Source of the DNA: Nitrospira sp.
GTDB lineage: Bacteria; Nitrospirota; Nitrospiria; Nitrospirales; Nitrospiraceae
DNA: 51,580 bases
Assembly: GCA_024998685.1 (NCBI GenBank)
Contig: JACOEH010000036.1
Coordinates: forward strand, 1 to 51,580
Reading direction: 5' to 3'
Shown: one piece after another, positions 25,719 to 33,954 of the stretch
How positions within the stretch are numbered: the stretch's first letter is position 1
Layout of the letters: each line of letters opens with the position of its first letter
Program-made: the position numbers and the translations under genes
The notes under the pieces: generated by a model
What the model was told of the DNA's origin: nothing
Seen by the model: the letters and a program-made list of their open reading frames with translations, nothing else
The model's database searches: none

Positions 25719-26174
25719 TCAGTCGGTGATTTCGACTTTTTTCCCCATCGCCTTTGCGCGCTTCAGGCATTCGGCATCGGCCCTCGAGCAACGCAGCGTG
25801 TCGAGTTCAGCTTCTTCAACGATCTCAACCTTCTTCCCTTGGGCCTTCGCCTGTTTGAGGCAAGCAGTATCCGTCACGACGCACTTCACTGAATCAGATA
25901 GGGTAGGTTGGTTGACGATTGATACCTGCTTGCCTGCGTCCTTGGCCCGTTTCAGACACTCTTGATCAGTGGCGACGCACTGCACGGTCTCTTCCGTTTT
26001 GTTGATCACCTTATCAATGGATTGGTCGATGCGCTGGTTCATCCGGTCGCGGGCTTTGCGTTCAGCACTGTCTACTGTACGGTCGAGCATCTTGTCGAAG
26101 AGACCTTCTGCCTGAGCCGTTCCTGCTATGAATGTTAGGGCAACCAGAAGACCGACCGCGCAATGATTTTTCAT
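25719..26174 (-). CDS. Periplasmic triple-repeat cysteine-pair protein
   Basis: A 151-residue secreted protein with signal peptide KNHCAVGLLVALTFIAGTAQA. A charged helical section (25-60, SAERKARDRMNQRIDQSID) follows. Then come three copies of a repeat of 25-30 residues with the pattern C-x5/6-CLK-x-AK-x2-GK-x-V-x-I: CVATDQECLKRAKDAGKQV, CVVTDTACLKQAKAQGKKV and CSRADAECLKRAKAMGKKV. Each repeat has one cysteine pair, probably a disulfide in the periplasm. AAGGAGG lies seven bases before the ATG. I do not know a named family with this repeat. Confidence 0.8.
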   Translation of the reverse strand: MKNHCAVGLLVALTFIAGTAQAEGLFDKMLDRTVDSAERKARDRMNQRIDQSIDKVINKTEETVQCVATDQECLKRAKDAGKQVSIVNQPTLSDSVKCVVTDTACLKQAKAQGKKVEIVEEAELDTLRCSRADAECLKRAKAMGKKVEITD

Positions 26175-26210
26175 TGCAATGCCTCCTTAGGGATACGACA
26201 GTAGCAGACT

Positions 26211-26447
26211 CTAGCACAGCACAAAGAGCAGACCAAGAGAAGGCTGGATTGGCGTGCCGCCGGCGATCCATTGCTGGATTACATCGAAGACAGGGCGACC
26301 ACCGGTATGCAGCGTTCTGATCCCGAATCCAGAAAAGAGTGCTGATTGCTCTAAGCGAGCTATGTGCCGTCGCTCATCTTCAGTGAGGATAAAGGTTGAC
26401 GCAATTTTAAGCATTTGATCTATCTCATGCCATTCGTCATAACTCAC
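26211..26447 (-). CDS. Small hypothetical protein downstream of the HigBA-type pair
   Basis: A 78-residue frame starting at a GTG five bases after the antitoxin stop codon, probably translationally coupled. The first 40 residues look like a normal soluble helix-rich protein (YDEWHEIDQMLKIAS, EDERRHIARLEQ), and the end (QPSLGLLFVLC) is hydrophobic. There is little sign of a ribosome-binding site beyond AGCAGG next to the start. I do not recognise it. It could be a third member of the toxin-antitoxin operon or the truncated front of a longer gene. Confidence 0.42.
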   Translation of the reverse strand: MSYDEWHEIDQMLKIASTFILTEDERRHIARLEQSALFSGFGIRTLHTGGRPVFDVIQQWIAGGTPIQPSLGLLFVLC

Positions 26448-26452
26448 CCTGC

Positions 26453-26767
26453 TTACGCTGCCACCTCAATAAAGACCTCCGGATGATGTTCGGCGATCTT
26501 CAAGAGCTGCTTCGCAGCGCCGGACGGTTTGCGGCGGCCTTGCTCCCATTGCTCCAATGTACGTTTCGAGACACCAAGTGCTGCAGCAAATTTAGCCTGC
26601 GACAGCCCGCTCTTTAATCGCACGCGGACAACGTACGACCTGGCGTCAACTTTTGTCCTCTTGCCCCCACCGGCTTTGATCTCCCGTACGCCGTCCAGGA
26701 TTTCTTGCCACACATCGCGTTTGGCCTCGAATTTGGCGAGTGCCTTGCCGGTTAGCTTCTTACTCAT
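26453..26767 (-). CDS. higA: HTH antitoxin (HigA/XRE type)
   Basis: A 104-residue antitoxin. The N-terminal half (SKKLTGKALAKFEAKRDVW) binds the toxin in related systems. The C-terminal half is an XRE-type helix-turn-helix, GLSQAKFAAALGVSKRTLEQ followed by WEQGRRKPSGAA. The ATG at 26767 has GGAGG nine bases upstream and overlaps the toxin's end by 8 bp. As in other HigBA operons the toxin comes first, and the antitoxin probably represses the promoter palindrome at 27083-27101. Confidence 0.88.
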   Translation of the reverse strand: MSKKLTGKALAKFEAKRDVWQEILDGVREIKAGGGKRTKVDARSYVVRVRLKSGLSQAKFAAALGVSKRTLEQWEQGRRKPSGAAKQLLKIAEHHPEVFIEVAA

Positions 26768-27074
26768 TTCGAAATGCCTCCACCAGTTGCTTGAGAATGT
26801 GCGTCGGCACATCCTCGTGCTTTGATTTTGCATAGAGCGTCAACCTCCAGAACTCGTTAGGTTGGTACCGCACGAAATAGATGATCCGAAGCCCGCCACG
26901 CTTTCCCGTTCCCGGCCGAGACCAGCGCATCTTCCGAACCCCGCCCGAGCCGGAAACCACATCTCCGGCCGCTGGATGGTGCATTAGGAACTGCTGCAAC
27001 TCGGAATACTCATCGTCGTCCAGATAAGAAGGTAGTACTCTCTGGAATATAGACGATTCGATGAATGTGAACAC
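26760..27074 (-). CDS. higB: RelE/HigB-type mRNA interferase toxin
   Basis: A 104-residue toxin of the HigB/RelE superfamily. The opening MFTFIESSIFQR, the block GDVVSGSGGVRKMRWSRPG, then GKRGGLRIIYFVRY and LTLYAKSKHEDVP are the family pattern in order, and such toxins cut mRNA at the ribosome. The start is a GTG at 27074. A strong promoter immediately upstream puts the expected transcription start within a base or two of this GTG, so the message may be leaderless. The gene is first in an operon with the HTH antitoxin. Confidence 0.88.
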   Translation of the reverse strand: MFTFIESSIFQRVLPSYLDDDEYSELQQFLMHHPAAGDVVSGSGGVRKMRWSRPGTGKRGGLRIIYFVRYQPNEFWRLTLYAKSKHEDVPTHILKQLVEAFRNE

Positions 27075-27080
27075 GCCTGA

Positions 27081-27109
27081 ACTATACGCCTTAGGCGTAT
27101 AAAAAGCAA
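27081..27109 (-). promoter_or_regulatory. Promoter-operator of the HigBA-type operon
   Basis: On the minus strand TTGCTT (27109-27104) and TATAGT (27086-27081) are separated by 17 bp, a near-ideal sigma-70 spacing. The spacer and -10 box are covered by a perfect inverted repeat, TATACGCC-taa-GGCGTATA (27083-27101). An operator here would block RNA polymerase directly, as expected for autorepression by the antitoxin. Confidence 0.7.
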
Positions 27110-27237
27110 GGGGGCATCCTTGGTGTCAGGCTGCTCTATAACGTGATGAATATAGCAACTGGTGAGCGAGTCCTCAGATTCGGCAGGTCCTCGTCTTGAC
27201 TGCCGTCCAACCGTTATAATTAGGTCCGGCCACCACA

Positions 27238-28272
27238 ATGAAGCTGCTTCCTATCTTCCTTAAATTAAGTTTGCTCGGGCTACTGATCTTCTCTCTCGGC
27301 TGTCAGAAGGAGAGCGAGTCGATCGTGTCGATCGCGCTGCATCCGACGAACGCACATATTCTCTACGTGGCCACAAATGACGCCGTCTACAAGTCGCGCG
27401 ACGGTGGCTCGACCTGGGAGCGGTTCACGAGTTTCAGCGCACGCCGGGTGACGACGCTGGCGATTGATCCTCTCCTGCCGGCCACAATCTATGCCGGCAC
27501 GATGGGAGATGCGGTCTACAAGAGTCCGGACGGCGGCCAACATTGGCTGCCTCATAACGTCGGATTGAAGGAGCATGTCTCGTTTGTGAATCAGTTTGTG
27601 TTTCATCCCGCATTGAGCGAGGAGATCTATATCGCGACGACCGTGGGTGCGTTCCATTCGAGGAATGCGGGCCGTGAATGGGAAGCGCGGATGAACGGAA
27701 TGAAGGAAGTCCACATCGTGACGTCCATTGCCATCAATCCCAAAGACCCTACTATCTTGTATGGAGGAACGACGGGCGGGATATATCGTTCGGATGATGG
27801 GGCAACGTCGTGGAAACGGATCAACAACGGCTTGATTCCGGACAGCGAACTCATGGCCTCGATGGCGTTGGGCGTCAATGCGATCGAAATCGTTCGGACG
27901 AACCCCGACATTCTCTATGCGGGGACGACGAAGGGACTGTTTCGCACGACGAACAAAGGTGAACAGTGGGAACGGATCGGGCAGTCCCTCTCCGACCCCT
28001 TTATCAGCAGTATTCTCCTTCACCCCACTGAGCCGTCGCAGCTCTATGTCGGTGGCCCGAAAGGAGTCTGGAAAAGTTCCGACGGCGGTAAGACGTGGCA
28101 GGCGGTGAACCAGGGCATAGCGACGCTCAACATTCGCGCCCTGGCCATGAATCCTAAGAATCCGCAGCTGCTCTACGCCGGCACGAACGGCAGCGGGCTC
28201 TATCGTTCCACCGATGCCGGCGCGACTTGGACCGGTGTTCCACTAAAAGCCACGCCCCAGGCTCAAAACTAG
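27238..28272 (+). CDS. Seven-Asp-box (BNR/Ycf48-like) propeller lipoprotein
   Basis: A 344-residue exported lipoprotein. The signal peptide ends in the lipobox FSLGC with Cys22. The rest is a beta propeller with seven Asp-box-like turns of the pattern S-x-D-x-G-x-x-W: KSRDGGSTW, KSPDGGQHW, HSRNAGREW, RSDDGATSW, RTTNKGEQW, KSSDGGKTW and RSTDAGATW. Each is preceded by a strand such as ILYAGTTKGLF. The fold is shared by sialidases, Vps10 and Ycf48. No sialidase catalytic residues are evident, so a binding or assembly role is likelier. It is divergent from the HigBA-type operon. Confidence 0.88.
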   Translation: MKLLPIFLKLSLLGLLIFSLGCQKESESIVSIALHPTNAHILYVATNDAVYKSRDGGSTWERFTSFSARRVTTLAIDPLLPATIYAGTMGDAVYKSPDGGQHWLPHNVGLKEHVSFVNQFVFHPALSEEIYIATTVGAFHSRNAGREWEARMNGMKEVHIVTSIAINPKDPTILYGGTTGGIYRSDDGATSWKRINNGLIPDSELMASMALGVNAIEIVRTNPDILYAGTTKGLFRTTNKGEQWERIGQSLSDPFISSILLHPTEPSQLYVGGPKGVWKSSDGGKTWQAVNQGIATLNIRALAMNPKNPQLLYAGTNGSGLYRSTDAGATWTGVPLKATPQAQN

Positions 28273-28344
28273 CTGCACTGGTCATCAGTCTCATTCATCA
28301 ATCATTTTTCCGTCCAATAACCGATGATCGTTGACGAATGACTC

Positions 28345-28830
28345 CTAATAGCCCATCTTCGTCCCGGCGCTCCCATGTTGATAACGGCCGCTGTAGGAGA
28401 TCATGCGATCCGAGAGCGCCTTCCACTCATCGGCCGTCATCAGATCTTTCATTTTGAACCGGAGGCTCAGGACCTTGGCCGAACTCTGCATTCGCTGAAT
28501 GTCGGCCTCATTGAGAATTTTTGAAAACTCCTCAGGCGCCGCCGTATAGCTGGCGTTCAAGGTATAGATGTCCCGGTGATAGGCCCGTTCCTGCTCGCGG
28601 CTCGCCTTAAGCTCCTTGATGATCTCGCCGACGAGCGCATTGACCTGTTTCGCTTTATCGGAATCTTTCACGGTTCGATTGATCAGCCCTTCCATGTCTT
28701 GTTGGCCCTTCTGCCAATACGCCTCGCTTTTGCCGCCGTTCATCATGTCATGATGGTGATGATATGAAGAGCACCCGACTAAAACGGTCACCGCGAATGC
28801 GCCAAGCAACCCACTAACGATTCGTTTCAT
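28345..28830 (-). CDS. Small helical lipoprotein with a histidine cluster
   Basis: A 161-residue lipoprotein: signal peptide KRIVSGLLGAFAVTVLVGC with lipobox cysteine, then SSYHHHHDMM, a histidine-methionine cluster that could bind metal. About 110 residues of amphipathic helices follow (for example ALVGEIIKELKASREQERAY). The general look is that of Spy/CpxP-like periplasmic helical proteins, but I cannot assign the family firmly. The ATG at 28830 has GGGAGG five bases upstream. It converges on the propeller lipoprotein gene. Confidence 0.78.
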   Translation of the reverse strand: MKRIVSGLLGAFAVTVLVGCSSYHHHHDMMNGGKSEAYWQKGQQDMEGLINRTVKDSDKAKQVNALVGEIIKELKASREQERAYHRDIYTLNASYTAAPEEFSKILNEADIQRMQSSAKVLSLRFKMKDLMTADEWKALSDRMISYSGRYQHGSAGTKMGY

Positions 28831-28892
28831 GCGTTCCTCCCTGAAAGAGTTGTTCCATTCCGTGTTCATACCGTATCATCGTGAGAAATACC

Positions 28893-29237
28893 ATGCCTGA
28901 CGCTGCATCGACTCAACCGGATTCACTTCAAGCGATCAAAGACGAATTCCGCCGACACCTCGAAACGTTCTATACCCAACTCAAACTGGCCCCTCCGTAT
29001 GAGAGTGTGGAGAAGGCCATTCGAACACTGACGACCATCATGCATGCCCTCCCGAAAGAAGAACAAGTTCGAATCGTCTCCGATCCTGCCTTGCGATGGC
29101 AGCAATTTCGACTGGCCTTTGACGCATCAGGCCTCGCCAAAAAGCATCGCGGCATCATCGCCGGTCTAGCTCGTCACCGATCGACCGTGAACTTGCCGAC
29201 TGAATATGATCATTTCTTGAACTTGTTCCTTATGTAA
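28893..29237 (+). CDS. Conserved-looking hypothetical protein
   Basis: A 114-residue soluble, helical protein starting at the ATG at 28893. A GTG four codons earlier is possible, and neither has a strong ribosome-binding site. Stretches such as DEFRRHLETFYTQLKLAPPY and WQQFRLAFDASGLAKKHRG look like genuine coding sequence. I know no function for it. It is divergent from the histidine-cluster lipoprotein gene, with 62 bp between starts, and converges on the following membrane-protein gene. Confidence 0.65.
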   Translation: MPDAASTQPDSLQAIKDEFRRHLETFYTQLKLAPPYESVEKAIRTLTTIMHALPKEEQVRIVSDPALRWQQFRLAFDASGLAKKHRGIIAGLARHRSTVNLPTEYDHFLNLFLM

Positions 29238-29256
29238 GAGAGAACACCGGGTTAGG

Positions 29257-29904
29257 TTAGGAAGAGAGGGGAAGCGCAACAGCGTCTCTCAACTCGCCGT
29301 ACACTTTCATGAGGCGGCTGTCTTCGAGCCGATACGCGAGGGCCACTGTGACGAGTCCAAAGGCCAGCACAAGGGCGGCGAGGGCGATGACCGCCACGCC
29401 CGTAAGGGTTCCTCCCAGTGAAGCGAATCCTCCATCCATGGCATACTGAAACACGAACATCACGGACCCGATCAAGACGAGCGCAAACCACAGGAGCGTC
29501 ATGAGGGCCGATGACCACGGCATACGCTTTTCACACTGCGTGTTCAGCGATTGGTCATCCGGTGAAAGATGAATCAGTCCTTTCACCGGCCAGGCGGTCC
29601 TGAACCGCCTGGAGAACAATCGATACTGTGGACGAATCGCAATCTGGGAGAGCTGTGGATAATACCAAGCCACCCCATGTGGAAGCATCAGCACACCTTC
29701 CGGAGTGAACCGATCGCCTAGTGTTGTGAGCACGGTTCCAGGCCACTGATCCGGGTTGTTCGCGACATGACAACCGTAACGGATAGCGTCTGGGGTCAGC
29801 CGAATGAAATACAGCCAGTCACCGACGATCAGCCCGATAAACAAGATCCCTGCAAAGAAGCCGGCCAGCAGCATAAACGTAGCTATCACATAGGAACAAG
29901 GCAT
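29257..29904 (-). CDS. Membrane protein of unknown function
   Basis: A 215-residue protein with a long N-terminal hydrophobic region (IATFMLLAGFFAGILFIGLI) and two further membrane segments near 130-185 (MTLLWFALVLIGSVMFVF and TGVAVIALAALVLAFGLVTV). Between them lies a hydrophilic domain of about 95 residues with PHGVAWYYPQLSQIAIRPQY, probably folding outside or at the membrane surface. No catalytic motif is evident. The first ATG is used because it begins directly before the first segment. Confidence 0.7.
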   Translation of the reverse strand: MPCSYVIATFMLLAGFFAGILFIGLIVGDWLYFIRLTPDAIRYGCHVANNPDQWPGTVLTTLGDRFTPEGVLMLPHGVAWYYPQLSQIAIRPQYRLFSRRFRTAWPVKGLIHLSPDDQSLNTQCEKRMPWSSALMTLLWFALVLIGSVMFVFQYAMDGGFASLGGTLTGVAVIALAALVLAFGLVTVALAYRLEDSRLMKVYGELRDAVALPLSS

Positions 29905-30161
29905 GAATCAAGGTGACAAGGCGCGACATCACTGTTCTACCCGTGTGGCTTTAAGCAGTATTTCCATCTCATACTCTCCAAGAACCTGTTGACTCATGAA
30001 GATGAGATTGGCTAGAGTACATCGGTCTGCGTTCTGGGCGGGCATCTGCACCACTTAAGTTTCCCGCCTTAATTTTTCCCCCGCGTCCCGAGATGATAGT
30101 CTGCCGCCCTTGCACCTTCGGGGTATGCAGGATGCAAGTCGTTTGAGGTTTGGAGGAGAGC

Positions 30162-30899
30162 ATGGATCCCAACAAGATTGAGCGTGTGTACACCTCTTAC
30201 GCGGGGTTCTACGATAAGGTTTTTGGAAAAGTCTTCCATGAAGGGCGCGAATCGGCCATCCGGAATCTGAATGTGCAGCCGAATGAACAGATTCTCGAAG
30301 TCGGCGTGGGAACCGGCCTTGCCCTTCCGATGTACCCGAGGCATTGCCGGATCGTCGGGATCGATCTGTCCGAAGGGATGCTGGCGAAAGCTAAGGAAAA
30401 GGCCGAAGCCCACTGCCTTGATCACGTCCAGCTTCATCGCATGGACGCAGGCGCTATGGAATTCAAGGATGACAGCTTCGACACGGTGGTTGCGGCCTAT
30501 GTCGTGACGGCGGTTCCAGACTATCGCAAAGTCGTCAATGAAATGATTCGAGTTTGCCGCCCAGGTGGCCGCATCATCATGCTGAACCACTTCAGCAACG
30601 GCAACAAGGTCATTGCCGCCGTGGAAAAAGTGATTTCTCCGTTGACGAAACACCTCGGCTGGCGAACGGACCTGTCGTTGAATACCGTTTTGGAGGGAAC
30701 GTCTCTGGAGATTGCCCGCAAACAGCGGGTCAACCCATTACGGCTTTGGGCCTTGGTGGAATGTGTCAATGGAAAGGGCAAGCAGACCAATGGAAATGCC
30801 GCGATTCACCCTGTCTTGGGGTACGTAAACGGCAACGGGGCAGCCGGATTTGCAAACGGAAACGGCAACGGACACTATTCCGCCGAGCACGCGCACTGA
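30162..30899 (+). CDS. PmtA-like SAM-dependent methyltransferase
   Basis: A 245-residue class I methyltransferase. Motif I is ILEVGVGTGLALPMYP (about 44-59), followed by GIDLSEGMLAKAKEKA and DSFDTVVAAYVVTAVPD. PGGRIIMLNHF corresponds to motif III. The pattern resembles phosphatidylethanolamine N-methyltransferase PmtA and UbiE-like enzymes, so the likely substrate is a membrane lipid or quinone. GGAGGAGAGC precedes the ATG at 30162. The last 45 residues form an asparagine-glycine-rich, repeat-like tail (GYVNGNGAAGFANGNGNG) that normal PmtA proteins do not have. Confidence 0.85.
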   Translation: MDPNKIERVYTSYAGFYDKVFGKVFHEGRESAIRNLNVQPNEQILEVGVGTGLALPMYPRHCRIVGIDLSEGMLAKAKEKAEAHCLDHVQLHRMDAGAMEFKDDSFDTVVAAYVVTAVPDYRKVVNEMIRVCRPGGRIIMLNHFSNGNKVIAAVEKVISPLTKHLGWRTDLSLNTVLEGTSLEIARKQRVNPLRLWALVECVNGKGKQTNGNAAIHPVLGYVNGNGAAGFANGNGNGHYSAEHAH

Positions 30900-30912
30900 T
30901 CAGTTTCACCCT

Positions 30913-31740
30913 TCATCTCTCCAATCGGTTGTATCGCGTATAGCGCTCTCGAATCAGCCAGCCCTCCCATTCACGACCGGGGATGATCGTCGTGCCGACG
31001 AGGCAGTCCCCTGCAAAATGTTGGGTGATCTGATCGGTCAAGACTTCGAAGATTTGGCTCATCCGCCGATACTGCATCCCGAACACCCGCAGTATCAAGC
31101 CGAAACCCTCTCCTCCTGGTGGATCGTAGGCCATGACATGGACCATGTTCTCCCCGTTGACGCCAGAGTCGCCTGCCGGAATCAGATGACCCGCCCACTG
31201 CACCGCTGGATGAATCGCGGCAGCCAGCTTCGCGTCGCGCCAAGCACAGGGCAGCCCGGCTTGATCCAATTCGTGTAGCAGCCATTCCACCGTGGGGCCT
31301 TCGGCCGTTCGACCTTGGAACGTCCATCGAGCAAATTCGGCGGCCTGGTCGGCCGTCACAAACGGCGTGGCGATTTCATCTAAATGGGCCTCATCGCATA
31401 CCACATAGAGCTCTCCCTGGGGATCAAACCAGAAACGAAGCTTCCCTGCGCTGAATTCCGTTTGAATGACGCCAAGAGCGGAACAATCGGCGCCATCCTG
31501 CTCGAAGATGGAAAAATCAGTTACGCCGGTCATGGTAAGTTTGGCGACTCGCACCATCCCGCGAATCTCATACCGGATGGCCACCGAAACGGTTGTACCG
31601 GCCGGCACCTCTCGTCCGGAACCTTCGTCGAAGAGGCGGCGTTTGGACATCTGTACGTCGGTCACATATCCTGAACGGAAGCCTCCCGTATGCCCGATCA
31701 GCCATCGAAGATCTTCAGCGTTCTTGAGAAAGTGTTTCAC
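30913..31740 (-). CDS. Hypothetical protein
   Basis: A 275-residue protein without a signal peptide or membrane segment. The first half is rich in beta strands (GTTVSVAIRYEIRGMVRVAK, GKLRFWFDPQGELYVV). The second contains WTFQGRTAEGPTVEWLLHEL and helical sequence near LTDQITQHFAG. I recognise no family or catalytic motif. It converges on the methyltransferase gene, with 13 bp between the stops. Confidence 0.7.
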   Translation of the reverse strand: MKHFLKNAEDLRWLIGHTGGFRSGYVTDVQMSKRRLFDEGSGREVPAGTTVSVAIRYEIRGMVRVAKLTMTGVTDFSIFEQDGADCSALGVIQTEFSAGKLRFWFDPQGELYVVCDEAHLDEIATPFVTADQAAEFARWTFQGRTAEGPTVEWLLHELDQAGLPCAWRDAKLAAAIHPAVQWAGHLIPAGDSGVNGENMVHVMAYDPPGGEGFGLILRVFGMQYRRMSQIFEVLTDQITQHFAGDCLVGTTIIPGREWEGWLIRERYTRYNRLER

Positions 31741-31844
31741 AATGCCAATTCTAGCGCATGGAGGGACTCACGGCTAGGCTTGCGAGTGCATCCAACGTGC
31801 AAGCCGGCGACGGTTTTCTGTTTCGTTGAACGCTTTTCTGACCG

Positions 31845-32771
31845 TCAAGTGGGAGACTGGCTGAATCCGATCGTCAAACCGTCCATTCGTTCAGGAGCAA
31901 GAGTGATTCTTCGGTCATCCTTGGGAATCATCCATCGTTTTTCAACGAGCTTCTGAGCGGTCGATTCGAGGTCGGCGCATGAAAACTCGATGCCGAGCAA
32001 TCGGTTTCTTCCACCGGGATGAAATCGAAGCGATGGCCCCATGCTGAAAGAATGGATTGCACTGGTGTTCAAATCCGGCCGATCCAGGAGTCTTCCCCAA
32101 CCGGCGGTATTGGCGGCAATCTCAATATCGACTGCTGCAATTCCGGTGATTCCATACGGTCCGCTCTGTCGTATCCTCCGCCAGTTGGCCTTCAATTCCG
32201 CGAGTCGTTCTTGATGACGATCGATGCGGTTATCGCAAATGAAGACCGCTGAGCTGCCCAATAGTTTCGAAAATGTTATCGAGCCGATTTCCGTGCCGAC
32301 CATCCAGGTACTGATGGCTGCCAGAGTTCGACAGACTCGGGTATCTCCGCCCCAAGGCCGACCGAGCCAAAGCGGTGTATTCGGCTGGCCATCGAGAAGA
32401 TTGCGCAAGAAGGTCAGTGTGGACCTTGTTGCAACCGGCTCTTCGAAGTGCAGTGTCACAGGGGGCGTGTGCAATACTTTTCGAGACACTAACCCGTTCA
32501 CGGTCTCCCATGTCGTGTGCAATGGGGCAAGGCCAAGCCCATAGAACCAGGTTCCAGGCAACCCACATCCAGCGAACCGACCTATTTCGATAGTCATGTT
32601 GCCCGCGTGCAGACCGCCCGACACCAGCAGGCCACAGTCGGTGATGGGCCACGCAACCGGCAGGCCGAATTCATAACGAAATCGGGCGAAGACCCGCTCC
32701 ACGTCCTGCGTGTAGATCAGGACGCGATCGATCCCAAGAATCAGCGACTGTGTCGTATCAGGTATGAACAT
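31845..32771 (-). CDS. VOC/glyoxalase-fold-like protein
   Basis: A 308-residue protein whose N-terminal part (GIDRVLIYTQDVERVFARFR, then EFGLPVAWPI and SGGLHAGNMTIEIGRF) follows the beta-alpha-beta pattern of vicinal-oxygen-chelate domains. A second similar unit (ITGIAAVDIEIAANT to LLGIEFSCADLESTAQKL) lies near residues 200-290. This would be a two-module VOC protein. The usual metal ligands are not clear enough to name an activity. Confidence 0.65.
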   Translation of the reverse strand: MFIPDTTQSLILGIDRVLIYTQDVERVFARFRYEFGLPVAWPITDCGLLVSGGLHAGNMTIEIGRFAGCGLPGTWFYGLGLAPLHTTWETVNGLVSRKVLHTPPVTLHFEEPVATRSTLTFLRNLLDGQPNTPLWLGRPWGGDTRVCRTLAAISTWMVGTEIGSITFSKLLGSSAVFICDNRIDRHQERLAELKANWRRIRQSGPYGITGIAAVDIEIAANTAGWGRLLDRPDLNTSAIHSFSMGPSLRFHPGGRNRLLGIEFSCADLESTAQKLVEKRWMIPKDDRRITLAPERMDGLTIGFSQSPT

Positions 32772-33123
32772 ACGGGCCGCATACTTTAAGGGAGAGAGAA
32801 CGGAAAAGGGAAGCCACCACTCGTTGCATCGTCGTTCTGAAGAGCTAAGGATGACGGATCCCTAAGGAAAGCCTGCGATGAATAAACCTTAGCGGCAAAG
32901 ATGTCTAACGAGCTAAATTTTGACCAATTGGAGAGGCATCTTATCCATCTCGATCGTTTCAGTGGTCGGTGCGACCGTGAGGAGCTACCCGCTTATCCCA
33001 TTTCAGCAACGAGTTTGCATGAATCCACGGCAGAAGCGGGCTAGTTCTGTATAATGGACCCGCTCTTTATCCGTCGCGCCATTCGGTATATAAGACGAAG
33101 TCGCTCGAAGAAGATCAGGGTCA
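32772..33123. other. Intergenic gap between divergent genes
   Basis: About 350 bp between a minus-strand and a plus-strand gene. No credible open frame, RNA gene or repeat is seen. A TATAATGG sequence near 33050 looks like a -10 box for the downstream gene, but I find no well-spaced -35 partner. Confidence 0.35.
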
Positions 33124-33807
33124 ATGCGCGCCGTTTGTCTCCAACATGTTTCATTCGAAGGCCCGGGTGCTTTTGCCAAGGCTCTCGCCAAACATGGCGT
33201 GAGCCTTGAGTATTCTCTTGTGCCGAAAGACGGCTTACCTCGAAACGCAGGCGACCTATTGATAGTAATGGGCGGACCAATGTCAGTGAACGACTCCGAC
33301 AAGTGGATTGCCGAAGAAACCGCCTTCATCAGGTCTGCATTGCGCTCCGGTACGGCGATGATCGGGGTCTGTTTAGGGAGTCAGTTCATGGCAAAGGCGC
33401 TCGGCGCCGTTGTGCGATCAGGCAAGGAATTGGAAATCGGTATCACGCCTGTTCGTCTCACTGACGCGGGGAAACAAGATCCTGTATTTGGGGCCGGTCC
33501 TGAATCCTTCGGTGTTTTTGAGTGGCATGGCGAAGTCTTTGACTTGCCGAAGGATTGTGTGCCGTTGGCTGGTTCCGACATCGCGCCGTTGCAGGCATTT
33601 CGGTATGGCGATCGTGCCTATGGCCTTCTCTTTCATTTGGAAATGGAGGAAGTCGGGATCGACTCGCTCTGTCAAGAATGTGCGTCGGACTTGATGAAAG
33701 CGGGGCTGACTGGACATCAAGTAAGATCAGCCGCTTTGCCACAGCTCCCGAAGCTGCATCTCACGGCGGACCGGCTGATCGGCCATCTGCTTCAATCCAG
33801 TCGTTGA
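33124..33807 (+). CDS. Type 1 glutamine amidotransferase
   Basis: A 227-residue stand-alone class I glutamine amidotransferase, related to the GMP-synthase glutaminase domain. The catalytic triad is visible: nucleophile Cys83 in GVCLGSQ, His171 and Glu173 in LLFHLEMEE. The oxyanion region MGGPMSVND (about 49-57) is also present. Such proteins supply ammonia to a partner enzyme or hydrolyse gamma-glutamyl compounds, and no obvious synthetase partner is adjacent. An AGGG sits three to six bases before the ATG. Confidence 0.88.
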   Translation: MRAVCLQHVSFEGPGAFAKALAKHGVSLEYSLVPKDGLPRNAGDLLIVMGGPMSVNDSDKWIAEETAFIRSALRSGTAMIGVCLGSQFMAKALGAVVRSGKELEIGITPVRLTDAGKQDPVFGAGPESFGVFEWHGEVFDLPKDCVPLAGSDIAPLQAFRYGDRAYGLLFHLEMEEVGIDSLCQECASDLMKAGLTGHQVRSAALPQLPKLHLTADRLIGHLLQSSR

Positions 33808-33954
33808 TTACCGGCTCATTCCTGAAGTAGTCTTGTTTCCTTCATCGATAAATCCCAGCGTCATCACGTCGAAAGTTCCAAAAGGTTCCCGACTGGAGAT
33901 ATGACGACCTAACGGAATAAGGACGAACTCATCTGTGAAAGGAGTAAGATCATA

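Noticed and set aside
27215-27220. TATAAT before the seven-Asp-box lipoprotein gene as a full promoter
   Set aside because: The nearest TTGACT is only 13 bp upstream, too close for a standard sigma-70 promoter.
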